A stretch of DNA of 64,000 bases from Olivibacter domesticus. GTDB taxonomy: Bacteria; Bacteroidota; Bacteroidia; Sphingobacteriales; Sphingobacteriaceae. The DNA is taken from contig NZ_FOAF01000003.1 of assembly GCF_900109575.1 (NCBI RefSeq), forward strand, positions 62,001-126,000, read 5' to 3'. The position numbers were made by a program, and so were the translations under genes. Shown here piece after piece: positions 1 through 7,199 of the stretch (the stretch's first letter is position 1; each line of letters starts with the position of its first letter). The notes beneath the pieces are model-generated. The model saw nothing but the letters and a program-made list of their open reading frames with translations. It did not search any database and was not told where the DNA came from.

Positions 1-272
1 TGAAATCCATTGTCTGTACCCACGACATCGACGTTCGGTACAATTTCCAATGTCACTGCGTCTAAACTAGAGCGTGCTGCATATACGGTAGATGCACCAA
101 AGGCATTTTGCAACCACTCCAACTGAATTAATGGCAGCACAAATGATAGCCCAGTCGTACCTATGAGATAGATTCTATTTAACTGAAAAAATGTTTCTTT
201 CGATAAAAAGAATCTATAAAAACCGTAAAATAGGACTAGGTAAATATTGGCAATAACTAGGTAGTTCATCAT
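1..272 (-). CDS. M56 family (BlaR1-like) metallopeptidase, N-terminal part
   Basis: The gene runs off the left edge, so only about 90 N-terminal residues are visible. It starts with two consecutive ATGs (267-272), 29 nt after the stop of the BlaI-type repressor gene, so the two are probably co-transcribed. The visible part opens with a hydrophobic segment (about residues 4-16), then a charged stretch containing SKETFFQLNRIYL and a second hydrophobic segment. That arrangement is typical of Bacteroidota M56/BlaR1 sensor proteases. In this family the membrane protease cleaves the partner repressor after a signal. The HExxH zinc motif would lie outside the window, so the family call rests on the N-terminal pattern and the neighbouring repressor. 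Confidence 0.8.
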   Translation of the reverse strand, partial: MMNYLVIANIYLVLFYGFYRFFLSKETFFQLNRIYLIGTTGLSFVLPLIQLEWLQNAFGASTVYAARSSLDAVTLEIVPNVDVVGTDNGF

Positions 273-301
273 ATTTACTATTTTTAATCGGTTAGCATCT
301 T

Positions 302-673
302 CTATTTTTTCTTCGCTTTCTCCAAGAGCCTTAATAGTTCGTCTGTCTCCTTTATATTCAACCTATTTTCCTGAATAAAAAAAGAAAGCATCTTTTTAGC
401 TGAATTATCGAAGTAGCCAGAAATAAGTTTTCCAGCAGCGAAATCCTTGTAATCATCCTTACTTACTTTTGGGAAGTATCGATGACTCTTACCAAAGCTC
501 TCATGACCAACAAAACCTTTGGTTTCCAGAATACGGATAATAGTAGAAACTGTATTATAAGCAGGTTTAGGATCTTCCATTTGCTCTATGATTTCCTTCA
601 CAAAGGCTTTCCCTTGTTTCCATAATTCTTGCATAACCTGCTCTTCAGCTCTTGTTAATTCTTTAATATTCAT
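302..673 (-). CDS. BlaI/MecI/CopY family transcriptional repressor
   Basis: This 123-residue protein has the family's usual length. It has an N-terminal winged helix (about residues 5-75; LTRAEEQVMQELWKQGKAF and the recognition region PAYNTVSTIIRILETKGFV) and a C-terminal helical dimerisation part (about 80-120). Members bind dyads as dimers and are inactivated by proteolysis by the partner M56 peptidase, encoded immediately downstream. The promoter region holds three palindromes, one lying exactly between the -33 and -7 elements, which suggests autorepression. What else it controls, such as a beta-lactamase or another envelope gene, cannot be read from this window. Confidence 0.92.
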   Translation of the reverse strand: MNIKELTRAEEQVMQELWKQGKAFVKEIIEQMEDPKPAYNTVSTIIRILETKGFVGHESFGKSHRYFPKVSKDDYKDFAAGKLISGYFDNSAKKMLSFFIQENRLNIKETDELLRLLEKAKKK

Positions 674-702
674 AATTATTAATTTAAATAATTTATGTAA
701 CG

Positions 703-764
703 TTGAGTACTCAATAATACAAACATAAAACTAAAAATTTAGTTTCACAACTATTTTTTTAGTT
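703..764 (-). promoter_or_regulatory. blaI-type gene promoter with three palindromic operators
   Basis: On the minus strand a TTG (-33) is followed after 20 nt by TATGTTTG (plus-strand 720-727), matching the Bacteroidota consensus TTG-N19-21-TAnnTTTG. Three perfect dyads overlap it: AAACTAAA-AA-TTTAGTTT at 728-745, lying between the two elements; AACTA-N6-TAGTT at 749-764, covering the -33 element; and TTGAGTACTCAA at 703-714, just downstream of the expected start site. They are good candidates for the repressor's own operators. Confidence 0.65.
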
Positions 765-779
765 TTGCAAGTAAGAAGC

Positions 780-809
780 AAAAAAAAACGCTCAGTTTAA
801 CTGAACGTT
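780..809 (-). terminator. Rho-independent terminator, leftward
   Basis: The inverted repeat AACGcTCAGTT / AACTGAaCGTT (787-797 and 799-809) is followed, on the minus strand, by a run of nine U (plus-strand A780-788). It would stop leftward transcripts before the blaI-type promoter. That implies a leftward transcript from the 890-1066 region. Confidence 0.6.
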
Positions 810-889
810 CCTACTATTATATATGTGGGGGTAATGTGGGCGATGGTATCTAATCCTTATGACTTAATGAAACGTATTCCATCTTACAT

Positions 890-1066
890 TCAAAATAAAA
901 ATGACCTTACATTTAAAAATTCGGGTATCGTTATAAAAGACGCGTTTAATTCTATTTTTTCATGAACCAACTCTTTATCAACATGCGTACAGACGACTAT
1001 TGCTGCTATAATAATTGGGATAAGTAATAATAAAAATGGTGAGATATTTGATAGATACGTTTTCAT
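890..1066 (-). CDS. Possible small single-pass membrane protein (58 aa)
   Basis: A 58-codon frame starts at ATG 1066 and ends in TGA at 890-892. The product begins MKTYLSNISP, then has a strongly hydrophobic stretch (about residues 11-26, FLLLLIPIIIAAIVV) followed by CTHVDKEL and a polar tail. It would fit a one-helix membrane peptide, or a lipoprotein-like signal ending at Cys27. No clear ribosome binding site is visible, but a leftward terminator lies 80 nt beyond its stop. I do not recognise a family. It may be chance, so confidence is low. Confidence 0.3.
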   Translation of the reverse strand: MKTYLSNISPFLLLLIPIIIAAIVVCTHVDKELVHEKIELNASFITIPEFLNVRSFLF

Positions 1067-1338
1067 TTTTCGAAGGATTATATGTTAAACAATTGTTTTA
1101 ATTATTCACTGTACAAAGAAACGATAGGTTTTCTCTAATTTAAAGTTTTTTAGACTAACGGTTCATATTTCTAGACAAACAGCCAAGTACGAGTCATCGA
1201 CTCCTTTTCTTCGTTCATCGAAGAAAATATCATGTTTGTATATCGTAGCAAATGCTATACGCTATTAAATAATATATTTGCTAAATGAAAAACAAAATAT
1301 GTTCTAATTGACGATTAAAAAATGAAGTGTTTATTAAT
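1067..1338. other. Intergenic region before the LytS-type gene
   Basis: No gene is visible. It contains a 9-bp perfect hairpin, TTTTCTTCG-ttcat-CGAAGAAAA (1205-1227), a dyad TAGCA-aa-TGCTA (1246-1257), and a TATATTTG that fits a -7 box (1273-1280). I see no matching -33 element at the right distance, so the promoter may need an activator. Confidence 0.4.
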
Positions 1339-2346
1339 ATGAAAAGAAGCCATGTTATCTATCACATCTTGGTATGGCTTGTACTTGCAGCTCTATTGCT
1401 TTTAACCAGTGAAAATAAAACAAGTATTCCGCATATCACTTTTTATACCCTGTTCACACTTTCTAACATTACAATCTTTTACACTTCTTATTTTTTTATA
1501 TCCTCTTATTTCATTGGTAACAAACGATACTTAACGGGCTTAATCATTGCCTTTGTATTTACACTTACGATTGCTCTCATTAAACTAGCAATTGCTGTTT
1601 ACAATAGCGATATACTCATGCGCTATGGTGATAACTTGGAAAAAACCTTTACAAAAGGTGAATATTTTTCTTCTGCTATTATCATTACACTGTTCTTTAT
1701 GTTTTTAGGATATGGTTTTAGGCTGGCGTCCAATTCTTATCAGATGGAACAGGCTAGAAAAACGCTGGAAACCGAAAAATTAAATGCTGAGTTAGCTTTT
1801 CTTAAATCGCAGATTAATCCACATTTTCTTTTTAATTCGCTCAATAATATCTATTCATTAGCTTACCAAAAGTCTGATAAAGCGCCAGAAGCAATATTAA
1901 AACTTTCAGAAATCATGCGATATATGTTGTATGAAAGTAATGATGACAAAGTATCGCTAGAGGATGAGATAAACTATTTGGAGAATTACATAGATTTACA
2001 GAAATTAAGAGTTAAGGAACAGGTGTATCTGGAGCTAACCATTCATGTGGATAACTATCAACATCGTATTATGCCCCTTTTGGTAATCTCTTTCCTTGAA
2101 AATGTATTTAAGCATGGTGTTGCAACCGACAAAGAGCATCCTATTCGTATTACAGTAGAGGTACAGAATAACCGATTACATTTTAGAGCTCAGAATAAGA
2201 AGAATAAACTAAATAAAGATAAAACCGGAGGTATAGGATTAACTAACTTAAAAAGACGTCTTGAGCTTGGTTATCCAGACAAGCACACATTTATTGTCCA
2301 GGATAATGAGGATTATTACAGCAGTGAATTATTCGTATATTTATAA
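1339..2346 (+). CDS. LytS-family sensor histidine kinase (His_kinase domain)
   Basis: Four hydrophobic segments fill about residues 5-130. A short coiled linker follows, then the His_kinase core with the phospho-acceptor motif LKSQINPHFLFNSLNN (His near residue 162) and an HATPase domain with the ENVFKHGV N-box and GGIGLTNLKRRL G-box. This is the standard Bacteroidota YehU/LytS layout. The next gene, 20 nt downstream, is its LytTR response regulator, so the two form a two-component pair. I prefer the ATG at 1339; a GTG at 1327 would add four residues. The signal it senses is unknown. Confidence 0.92.
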   Translation: MKRSHVIYHILVWLVLAALLLLTSENKTSIPHITFYTLFTLSNITIFYTSYFFISSYFIGNKRYLTGLIIAFVFTLTIALIKLAIAVYNSDILMRYGDNLEKTFTKGEYFSSAIIITLFFMFLGYGFRLASNSYQMEQARKTLETEKLNAELAFLKSQINPHFLFNSLNNIYSLAYQKSDKAPEAILKLSEIMRYMLYESNDDKVSLEDEINYLENYIDLQKLRVKEQVYLELTIHVDNYQHRIMPLLVISFLENVFKHGVATDKEHPIRITVEVQNNRLHFRAQNKKNKLNKDKTGGIGLTNLKRRLELGYPDKHTFIVQDNEDYYSSELFVYL

Positions 2347-2366
2347 ACCGCAAATTTCTTAAGAAA

Positions 2367-3092
2367 ATGATACGATGTTTAGTAGTAGATGATGAGCCGT
2401 TGGCCTTGGATATCATTACTGATTATATTCAAAAAATACCCGAGCTAACATTATCTGCAAGCACCACCAATGCTATTGAAGGGCTGGGCCTTGTTCAACA
2501 AGGTGCTATTGATTTGGTATTTTTGGATATACAAATGCCTGAACTTACCGGCATTCAGTTTTTGAAGATAATAAACGGTAAATGTGATGTAATTTTAACC
2601 ACTGCCTATCCCCAATATGCCTTAGAAGGCTATGAGCTGAATGTTACAGATTACCTACTTAAGCCTATTGCATTTGATCGATTTTATAAATCTGTACAAA
2701 AGGTAATCAGCCAAAAAAACAACACACATATTCGAAACGTAGTAGCTGAGACACCATTACCTTCGAATAAAGTAGGCGAGTTCATTTTTGTAAAAACAGA
2801 ACACAAAATACAAAGGATTGATTACGATGACATCTATTATATCGAAGGACTAAAAGATTATATCTCTATATTCACCTCTCAGGAGCGAATTATCACCCTT
2901 CAGAATATGAAACGCATGGAAGAGACTCTTCCAGAGGAACGCTTTATAAGAGTCCATAAATCTTATATTGTGGCGCTTGAAAAAATAGAAAGTATTGAAC
3001 GTGGCCGAATATCACTTAAAGAAAAGTTGATCCCCATAGGAGATACTTATAAAGACTCCTTTTTTAAACGGATAGGAGAAAAATACAGTTAA
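2367..3092 (+). CDS. LytTR family DNA-binding response regulator
   Basis: It has a receiver domain (about residues 1-120) with acidic residues VVDDEP, the phospho-acceptor Asp54 in VFLDIQMP and the conserved Lys in YLLKPIAF. A LytTR DNA-binding domain follows (about 140-240; IQRIDYDDIYYIEGLKDYI and ERFIRVHKSYIVAL). The length of 241 is typical. It is coupled to the LytS-type kinase upstream and its stop overlaps that of the convergent S41 protease gene. LytTR regulators bind short direct repeats, and targets often lie near the operon. Confidence 0.93.
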   Translation: MIRCLVVDDEPLALDIITDYIQKIPELTLSASTTNAIEGLGLVQQGAIDLVFLDIQMPELTGIQFLKIINGKCDVILTTAYPQYALEGYELNVTDYLLKPIAFDRFYKSVQKVISQKNNTHIRNVVAETPLPSNKVGEFIFVKTEHKIQRIDYDDIYYIEGLKDYISIFTSQERIITLQNMKRMEETLPEERFIRVHKSYIVALEKIESIERGRISLKEKLIPIGDTYKDSFFKRIGEKYS

Positions 3093-4828
3093 TGTTGAAG
3101 GCTTGCAGCAGCTAAATCCGATTTGGGTTTTCCTATAGTATTATATTCGCCGTTACCCTTGAGCACATTATTATAAACAAGTTTTTTCTCTTCTCTCAAT
3201 ATCTTTTTAGCTGCCCAAATCATCGTGTCCGTTCTATTGGCTAATTCATATACCCCGGTCTGAAAATAGTATCTTGAGACAATCTCCTTTTCTAACAGTC
3301 GTTTAATCTCTTCTTTATTTAACCGTAATTCATCTTTCACATTCTCTTTAATTTTATGCGCTACGTTCCTTATGTCGTTCATGATACCGTCGTTTGTATC
3401 TTTCTTGACAATTTCTGCTTTCAATTCATTTAAAAGGTAAGTTGCTTTCGATTGATAGTTTAAATCTTTCCCTTTTAAATAATCCGAAAAATGCTGATAT
3501 TCTATCTCCGTCAGTTCAAATGTATTTGGCTTTTCTATTTTAGTATGCATATTATAATAAATAGTAGCATAGTCCGAAATATAAAATTTGTTTCTTAATA
3601 CCTTTGCTATTGTACTTATCCTTCTTTCCTTTACCTGCACATCCGGATAGATACCACTTCCATTGTATACTTTTCTTCCATGTTTGGTTGTATATTCCGC
3701 AATTAAACTGTCGTTCAATTTATGTACATGTCCAATGCTATCTTTATGCGAATAATCAAGTGCTTGTATACATCTTCCAGAAGGTGTATAGTATTTTGCT
3801 ACCGTAACCTTTACCATATTGTTATAAGGCAGTCTGTATGTCTGCTGCACAAGTCCTTTTCCAAAACTTTGCTCGCCCAAAACGACGGCGCGATCCATAT
3901 CCTGTAGCGCTCCGGCAACAATCTCAGAAGCTGAAGCGGAATTATTGTTTATTAAAACAACTATTGGTAATGAGGGCAGAAGAGGTGAATTATTAGTAAC
4001 ATAAGAAAATACCTGATTAGCATGGCTACCGCGTTGCACAACAACTTCTTCGCCCTTATTGACAAATAAGTTAACTATTTTTACAGACTCTTGCAATATT
4101 CCCCCGCCATTGTCCCGTAGGTCGAGAACCAACCCTCGCAGTGTTGCTCTTTCTTTAAACCTTAGCAATGCATTCTGCACTTCATTTGCCGCCCCACTTA
4201 AAAATTTATCAAGCTTAATATACCCTATACCGTCTTCTAAATAGGTCGAAAAAGCAACATTGGGCTGAATTATTTGACCTCTCTTCACGTCAACATCCAT
4301 CACTTGCCCGTTTTTACTTTCCCTAATTTTTAATTTTACTTCTGTGCCTGCAATTCCTTTTAGCTTATTACTTATGTCTATCGCTTTCTTTCCTTTCAAG
4401 GGCTCGTTTCCTATTGCGAGGATTTCGTCTCCAACGTGTAAACCTGCCTTAGATGCCGGACTTTGTTCAAACACCTCAGCAATAAAAAAAGTTCCATCGG
4501 TCTTTTCCATAATCCGAGCACCTAACCCACTATATTGCGTACTAACATATCTCAATTTAAAATCTTCAAGCTCAGATTCAGGAATAAATTCTGTATAAGG
4601 GTCAAGGCTCTCCAGCATAGCACCTATCCCCGCCTTCATTAAATCATCTGAATTCACCTCATCAACATAATTCAAACTAACCTGACGGTATAATGCGGAA
4701 AATATTTCTAGGTTTTTCCCTATGTGAAATAGGTCATCTTTTATAAATGTAAAGGCCGTTAGAGAAAGCCCTACCAGCAACCATAATGACACGTTGAACC
4801 ATCGTTTATTTTTGATTAATCGTTTCAT
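3089..4828 (-). CDS. S41 family C-terminal processing peptidase (CtpA-like)
   Basis: An N-terminal membrane anchor (about residues 12-29) is followed by a PDZ domain (about 95-180; SGLGARI and the SPASKAGLHVGDEILAI loop) and the S41 protease core. The Ser/Lys dyad is Ser299 in NNNSASASEI and Lys324 in GEQSFGKGLVQ, 25 residues apart as in E. coli Prc. A helical C-terminal extension runs to residue 579. It probably cleaves exported proteins at their C-termini in the periplasm. A second S41 enzyme lies at 33392-35536. A 14-bp palindrome overlaps its start codon. Confidence 0.93.
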   Translation of the reverse strand: MKRLIKNKRWFNVSLWLLVGLSLTAFTFIKDDLFHIGKNLEIFSALYRQVSLNYVDEVNSDDLMKAGIGAMLESLDPYTEFIPESELEDFKLRYVSTQYSGLGARIMEKTDGTFFIAEVFEQSPASKAGLHVGDEILAIGNEPLKGKKAIDISNKLKGIAGTEVKLKIRESKNGQVMDVDVKRGQIIQPNVAFSTYLEDGIGYIKLDKFLSGAANEVQNALLRFKERATLRGLVLDLRDNGGGILQESVKIVNLFVNKGEEVVVQRGSHANQVFSYVTNNSPLLPSLPIVVLINNNSASASEIVAGALQDMDRAVVLGEQSFGKGLVQQTYRLPYNNMVKVTVAKYYTPSGRCIQALDYSHKDSIGHVHKLNDSLIAEYTTKHGRKVYNGSGIYPDVQVKERRISTIAKVLRNKFYISDYATIYYNMHTKIEKPNTFELTEIEYQHFSDYLKGKDLNYQSKATYLLNELKAEIVKKDTNDGIMNDIRNVAHKIKENVKDELRLNKEEIKRLLEKEIVSRYYFQTGVYELANRTDTMIWAAKKILREEKKLVYNNVLKGNGEYNTIGKPKSDLAAASLQH

Positions 4829-4876
4829 TTACCGGTAAATTTAAAGATGCTCCCTACAAGGCAAACATTAGCTTCA

Positions 4877-5092
4877 TCATAATCTATTACTAGACAAATT
4901 GGCAAGCCCCTTTTTTAGGGTGAACAATATATATTCAGGTTTTCTTTTTACTCTTTCGGCCAATCGGTCAATCAACTCTTGTTCTTTACCTGTCTGATAG
5001 GTAAGATCTTCTTCTGAAAGATGATTGTACTTACGTTTAACTTTTTCTTTAAGAATTTGCCAATCTGCTTCGTTTAAAGTAAGAGCTGTCAT
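4877..5092 (-). CDS. CsbD-like small protein
   Basis: This 71-residue charged, helical protein contains DWQILKEKVKRKYNHLSEED and the GKEQELIDRLAERV segment. That resembles the CsbD fold pattern (W..iKGk.K..yg.lt.dDl....Gk.d.L.g.lq). CsbD-like proteins are often stress-induced, but their biochemical role is unknown. It ends about 50 nt upstream of the S41 gene on the same strand and could share its transcript. The family assignment is from motif resemblance only. Confidence 0.65.
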   Translation of the reverse strand: MTALTLNEADWQILKEKVKRKYNHLSEEDLTYQTGKEQELIDRLAERVKRKPEYILFTLKKGLANLSSNRL

Positions 5093-5327
5093 AAATCATC
5101 GTTTTAAACAAAATAAAACAAAATTTCTTCCAAAACAAAACACCTTAACGATTTAAGTTTTTTTATTTGACTAATTCTACCAAGATATTTTTTGTTCATT
5201 ATCAACTAATTGATTGTTAATAAGTTATATGATTTAAACAATTTAGGCTCGAAATTTGTGGATAGTGTGAGCGGTACTAAAACATTACCCGAACTAAAGA
5301 ATTAACAATTAAAAACTTCGTATTAAT

Positions 5328-5927
5328 ATGAAAAAAACACTTTTATCTATTTGTATATTAATTAGTACAGTGACGTTCGCTTCTGCCCAACTATTACCGA
5401 CCTTTCAATTAGGTATAAAGGGCGGGTTAAATTTTTCTTCTTTGAAGACTGACGACAATTGGTTCGACAAAAGCAGTCGTACGGGCTACCAAGCAGGTCT
5501 ATGGGCTCGTATAGGCGGGGCAGGCTTTCATTTTCAACCGGAGCTCTATGTAACCGGTAAAAATGCAAAAGCGACAGTGAACGAAGGAGATGCTGAAGTA
5601 AAAATGGATTTCACCAGCTTAGATTTACCCCTTTTATTGGGAACAAGAATAGGATTAGGCCCCATCGCTGCCCGTGTGCAAGTAGGTCCGGTAATTTCCT
5701 TTCTAATTGATAAAGACAATTCTATTTTCGACAGATTAGGTGATGTTGGTAGAACTGGCTCTTATAAAAGTCAGGCGATTGCCTTAACAGGCGGTGTAGG
5801 GGTAGATATCATGCGACTTAGAGCTGACCTTCGTTATGAACACGGCTTAAGCAACTTAACTAAGGACGGCGCAGAATCTCAAAAATTAAATTTATGGACA
5901 ATTGGGATTGGCTATAGGTTATTCTAA
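5328..5927 (+). CDS. Outer membrane beta-barrel protein (PorT-like)
   Basis: An N-terminal signal peptide (about residues 1-20, ending ASAQ) is followed by alternating amphipathic strands, beginning LGIKGGLNFSSL and ending with an aromatic C-terminus (IGIGYRLF). This is the layout of the eight-stranded PorT-type barrels (outer membrane beta-barrel domain) common in Bacteroidota. It is 199 residues long and sits alone, followed by a strong terminator. The substrate or function is unknown. Some members act in secretion or gliding, but nothing nearby points to that. Confidence 0.85.
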   Translation: MKKTLLSICILISTVTFASAQLLPTFQLGIKGGLNFSSLKTDDNWFDKSSRTGYQAGLWARIGGAGFHFQPELYVTGKNAKATVNEGDAEVKMDFTSLDLPLLLGTRIGLGPIAARVQVGPVISFLIDKDNSIFDRLGDVGRTGSYKSQAIALTGGVGVDIMRLRADLRYEHGLSNLTKDGAESQKLNLWTIGIGYRLF

Positions 5928-5949
5928 AAATACTTAACTCAAAGAGATT

Positions 5950-5982
5950 AAAGCAGACCATAGAGGTCTGCTTTATTTTTTA
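5950..5982 (+). terminator. Terminator between convergent genes
   Basis: The ten-base stem AAAGCAGACC / GGTCTGCTTT (5950-5959 and 5965-5974) has a five-base loop and is followed by ATTTTTTT. It closes the barrel gene. The stop codon of the convergent haemoglobin gene (5973-5975) lies inside the right arm. Confidence 0.85.
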
Positions 5983-6365
5983 GTATCCTCTTTATAAACG
6001 CCAATTTTCGTTTGCATAATAACGGCAATAGTTCTGGCTCTAAACTTCACCTCTTCTGCATTTACTCCTGCAAATAGCTCATCAACGGTAAGCTCCCATA
6101 TTTCTAGCCATCGATCAAAATGTATGGTCTTAAATGCAGATAGATAATTTAAGTTCATATGTTTATACATCATACCACCACTATATCCACCGGTTTTAAA
6201 TAAAATATTCTCCCAAAATGATACAATAGTCGGGATATGCTCATCCCAATTTATGGGAATAACACTTGTAAAATAATGCCCAATCAGCACATCTTTTGTA
6301 GCTCTTTCGTAAAACGATCCAACCAATCTTTCTATGTCTTCTCGACTGCTAATATCTAACATCAT
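5973..6365 (-). CDS. Group III truncated haemoglobin
   Basis: This 130-residue helical protein matches group III trHb in order: DIERLVGSFYERATKD (A/B helices), HYFTSVIPINWDEH, FWENILFKTGGYSGG, then KHMNL with the likely proximal haem-ligand His69, and FDRWLEIWELTVDELF. It would bind haem in the cytoplasm. Proposed roles of the group are oxygen or NO chemistry. It is a single gene with no obvious redox partner adjacent, and starts after two ATGs. Confidence 0.9.
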   Translation of the reverse strand: MMLDISSREDIERLVGSFYERATKDVLIGHYFTSVIPINWDEHIPTIVSFWENILFKTGGYSGGMMYKHMNLNYLSAFKTIHFDRWLEIWELTVDELFAGVNAEEVKFRARTIAVIMQTKIGVYKEDTKK

Positions 6366-6403
6366 TTTATAATTTTAACGTAGCCCTACAAAGATAAGCA
6401 TAA

Positions 6404-6433
6404 AAAAGGCTACCAAGAGTTTGGTAGCCTTCC
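6404..6433 (-). terminator. Leftward terminator with no protein-coding gene upstream
   Basis: The perfect stem AAGGCTACCAA / TTGGTAGCCTT has a short loop and is followed on the minus strand by six U. No minus-strand protein gene lies to its right before 8837, so it probably ends a non-coding transcript. Confidence 0.7.
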
Positions 6434-6660
6434 GTCAGATACTAAAACAAACAGTACATACTTCTAAAGTACTTTACCGTTATCTTTTGCTTCGCCTTAT
6501 TCTATTTAAGCGAAGCTTTTTCTTTATATTATGAATACCTTTACGGCTTCAACGTTCTTTGTTCCTGCTCACCTCAATAAGATGATTTAGATAGGAGACC
6601 TTGTTGAGAATTTATTTACTACAAACAGCCCTATTGATTCTGCGTGTTAACATAGAAATA
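6405..6660 (-). ncRNA. Candidate non-coding RNA locus ending at the 6404-6433 terminator
   Basis: The 450-nt gap between the haemoglobin gene and the gene at 6818 has no open frame of note, yet it ends on the minus strand in a strong terminator. Within it, on the minus strand, are a 7-bp hairpin GCTTCGC / GCGAAGC (about 6490-6518), flanked by a possible outer CCGT/ACGG pairing, and a CTCAA/TTGAG pairing (about 6574-6608). I checked by eye for tmRNA, RNase P RNA and SRP RNA signatures and found none. A 6S-type RNA remains possible. The 5' end is uncertain. Confidence 0.35.
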
Positions 6661-6803
6661 ACGTGCCAATTTTAAAATATCCCTCAAGACAATAAAAAAG
6701 CCGTTTTAAGAATGTTTCCCCAAATGCACACAGCCACAAACTGTAGAATTATATACACACATAGGGCAACAAAAAAGAGAGCCGGGAATGAATATGATTA
6801 TAT

Positions 6804-6811
6804 TATCTTTG
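6804..6811 (+). promoter_or_regulatory. Candidate -7 box of the 6818 gene
   Basis: TATCTTTG fits TAnnTTTG and ends only six bases before the ATG at 6818. The transcript would be leaderless or nearly so. I see no clear -33 TTG at the expected distance. Confidence 0.4.
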
Positions 6812-6817
6812 TAGACT

Positions 6818-7177
6818 ATGAATGCAGCTGAAATCAACAATCGTTGGCGTGTATTACAAAAGCATACGGCGTCACATTTTGATACCGATACACCCGATAT
6901 AAAAATTCTTCTTTTTTTGATTGGTGTTCAAGAGTTAGGAAAGGGACCCATGACGTTCAGTAAAAGGCAAAAAGAGGAATTGATGCATATAGCAACCTGT
7001 AGGTTATTTAGTGGCATGGGTTTTTATGAACTTGAAGGATTAGACCAAGATGGCTGGCCTCATTGGCGACTTATAAAGCCCATCCCGAATTACACTTTAC
7101 TGGAGCAAGAAATGATTCTTAAATCATTGATCATTGACTATTTTGAAGAACAAATCCCTAATTCAACCACGCTGTAA
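6818..7177 (+). CDS. Conserved Bacteroidota protein of unknown function
   Basis: This 119-residue soluble protein has no signal peptide. Visible features are a DIKILLFLIGVQELG helix, a central LMHIATCRLF segment, and GFYELEGLDQDGWPHWRLI. I recall similar short proteins in this phylum but know of no function. The gene lies directly before the cyclophilin gene (22-nt gap) and may be co-transcribed. The start is the ATG right behind a TATCTTTG box. Confidence 0.75.
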   Translation: MNAAEINNRWRVLQKHTASHFDTDTPDIKILLFLIGVQELGKGPMTFSKRQKEELMHIATCRLFSGMGFYELEGLDQDGWPHWRLIKPIPNYTLLEQEMILKSLIIDYFEEQIPNSTTL

Positions 7178-7199
7178 ACAATTATATCTTTTCTTAAAA

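Noticed and set aside
3604-3907. Overlapping plus-strand frames inside the S41 gene
   Set aside because: They are shadows of the longer minus-strand gene, with no domain or ribosome binding site.
6405-6660. tmRNA, RNase P RNA or SRP RNA on the minus strand
   Set aside because: The GAGGAAAGTCC block, a 3' CCA-bearing acceptor end and the SRP GGAA apical loop were looked for by eye and not seen. The locus is kept only as a generic ncRNA candidate.
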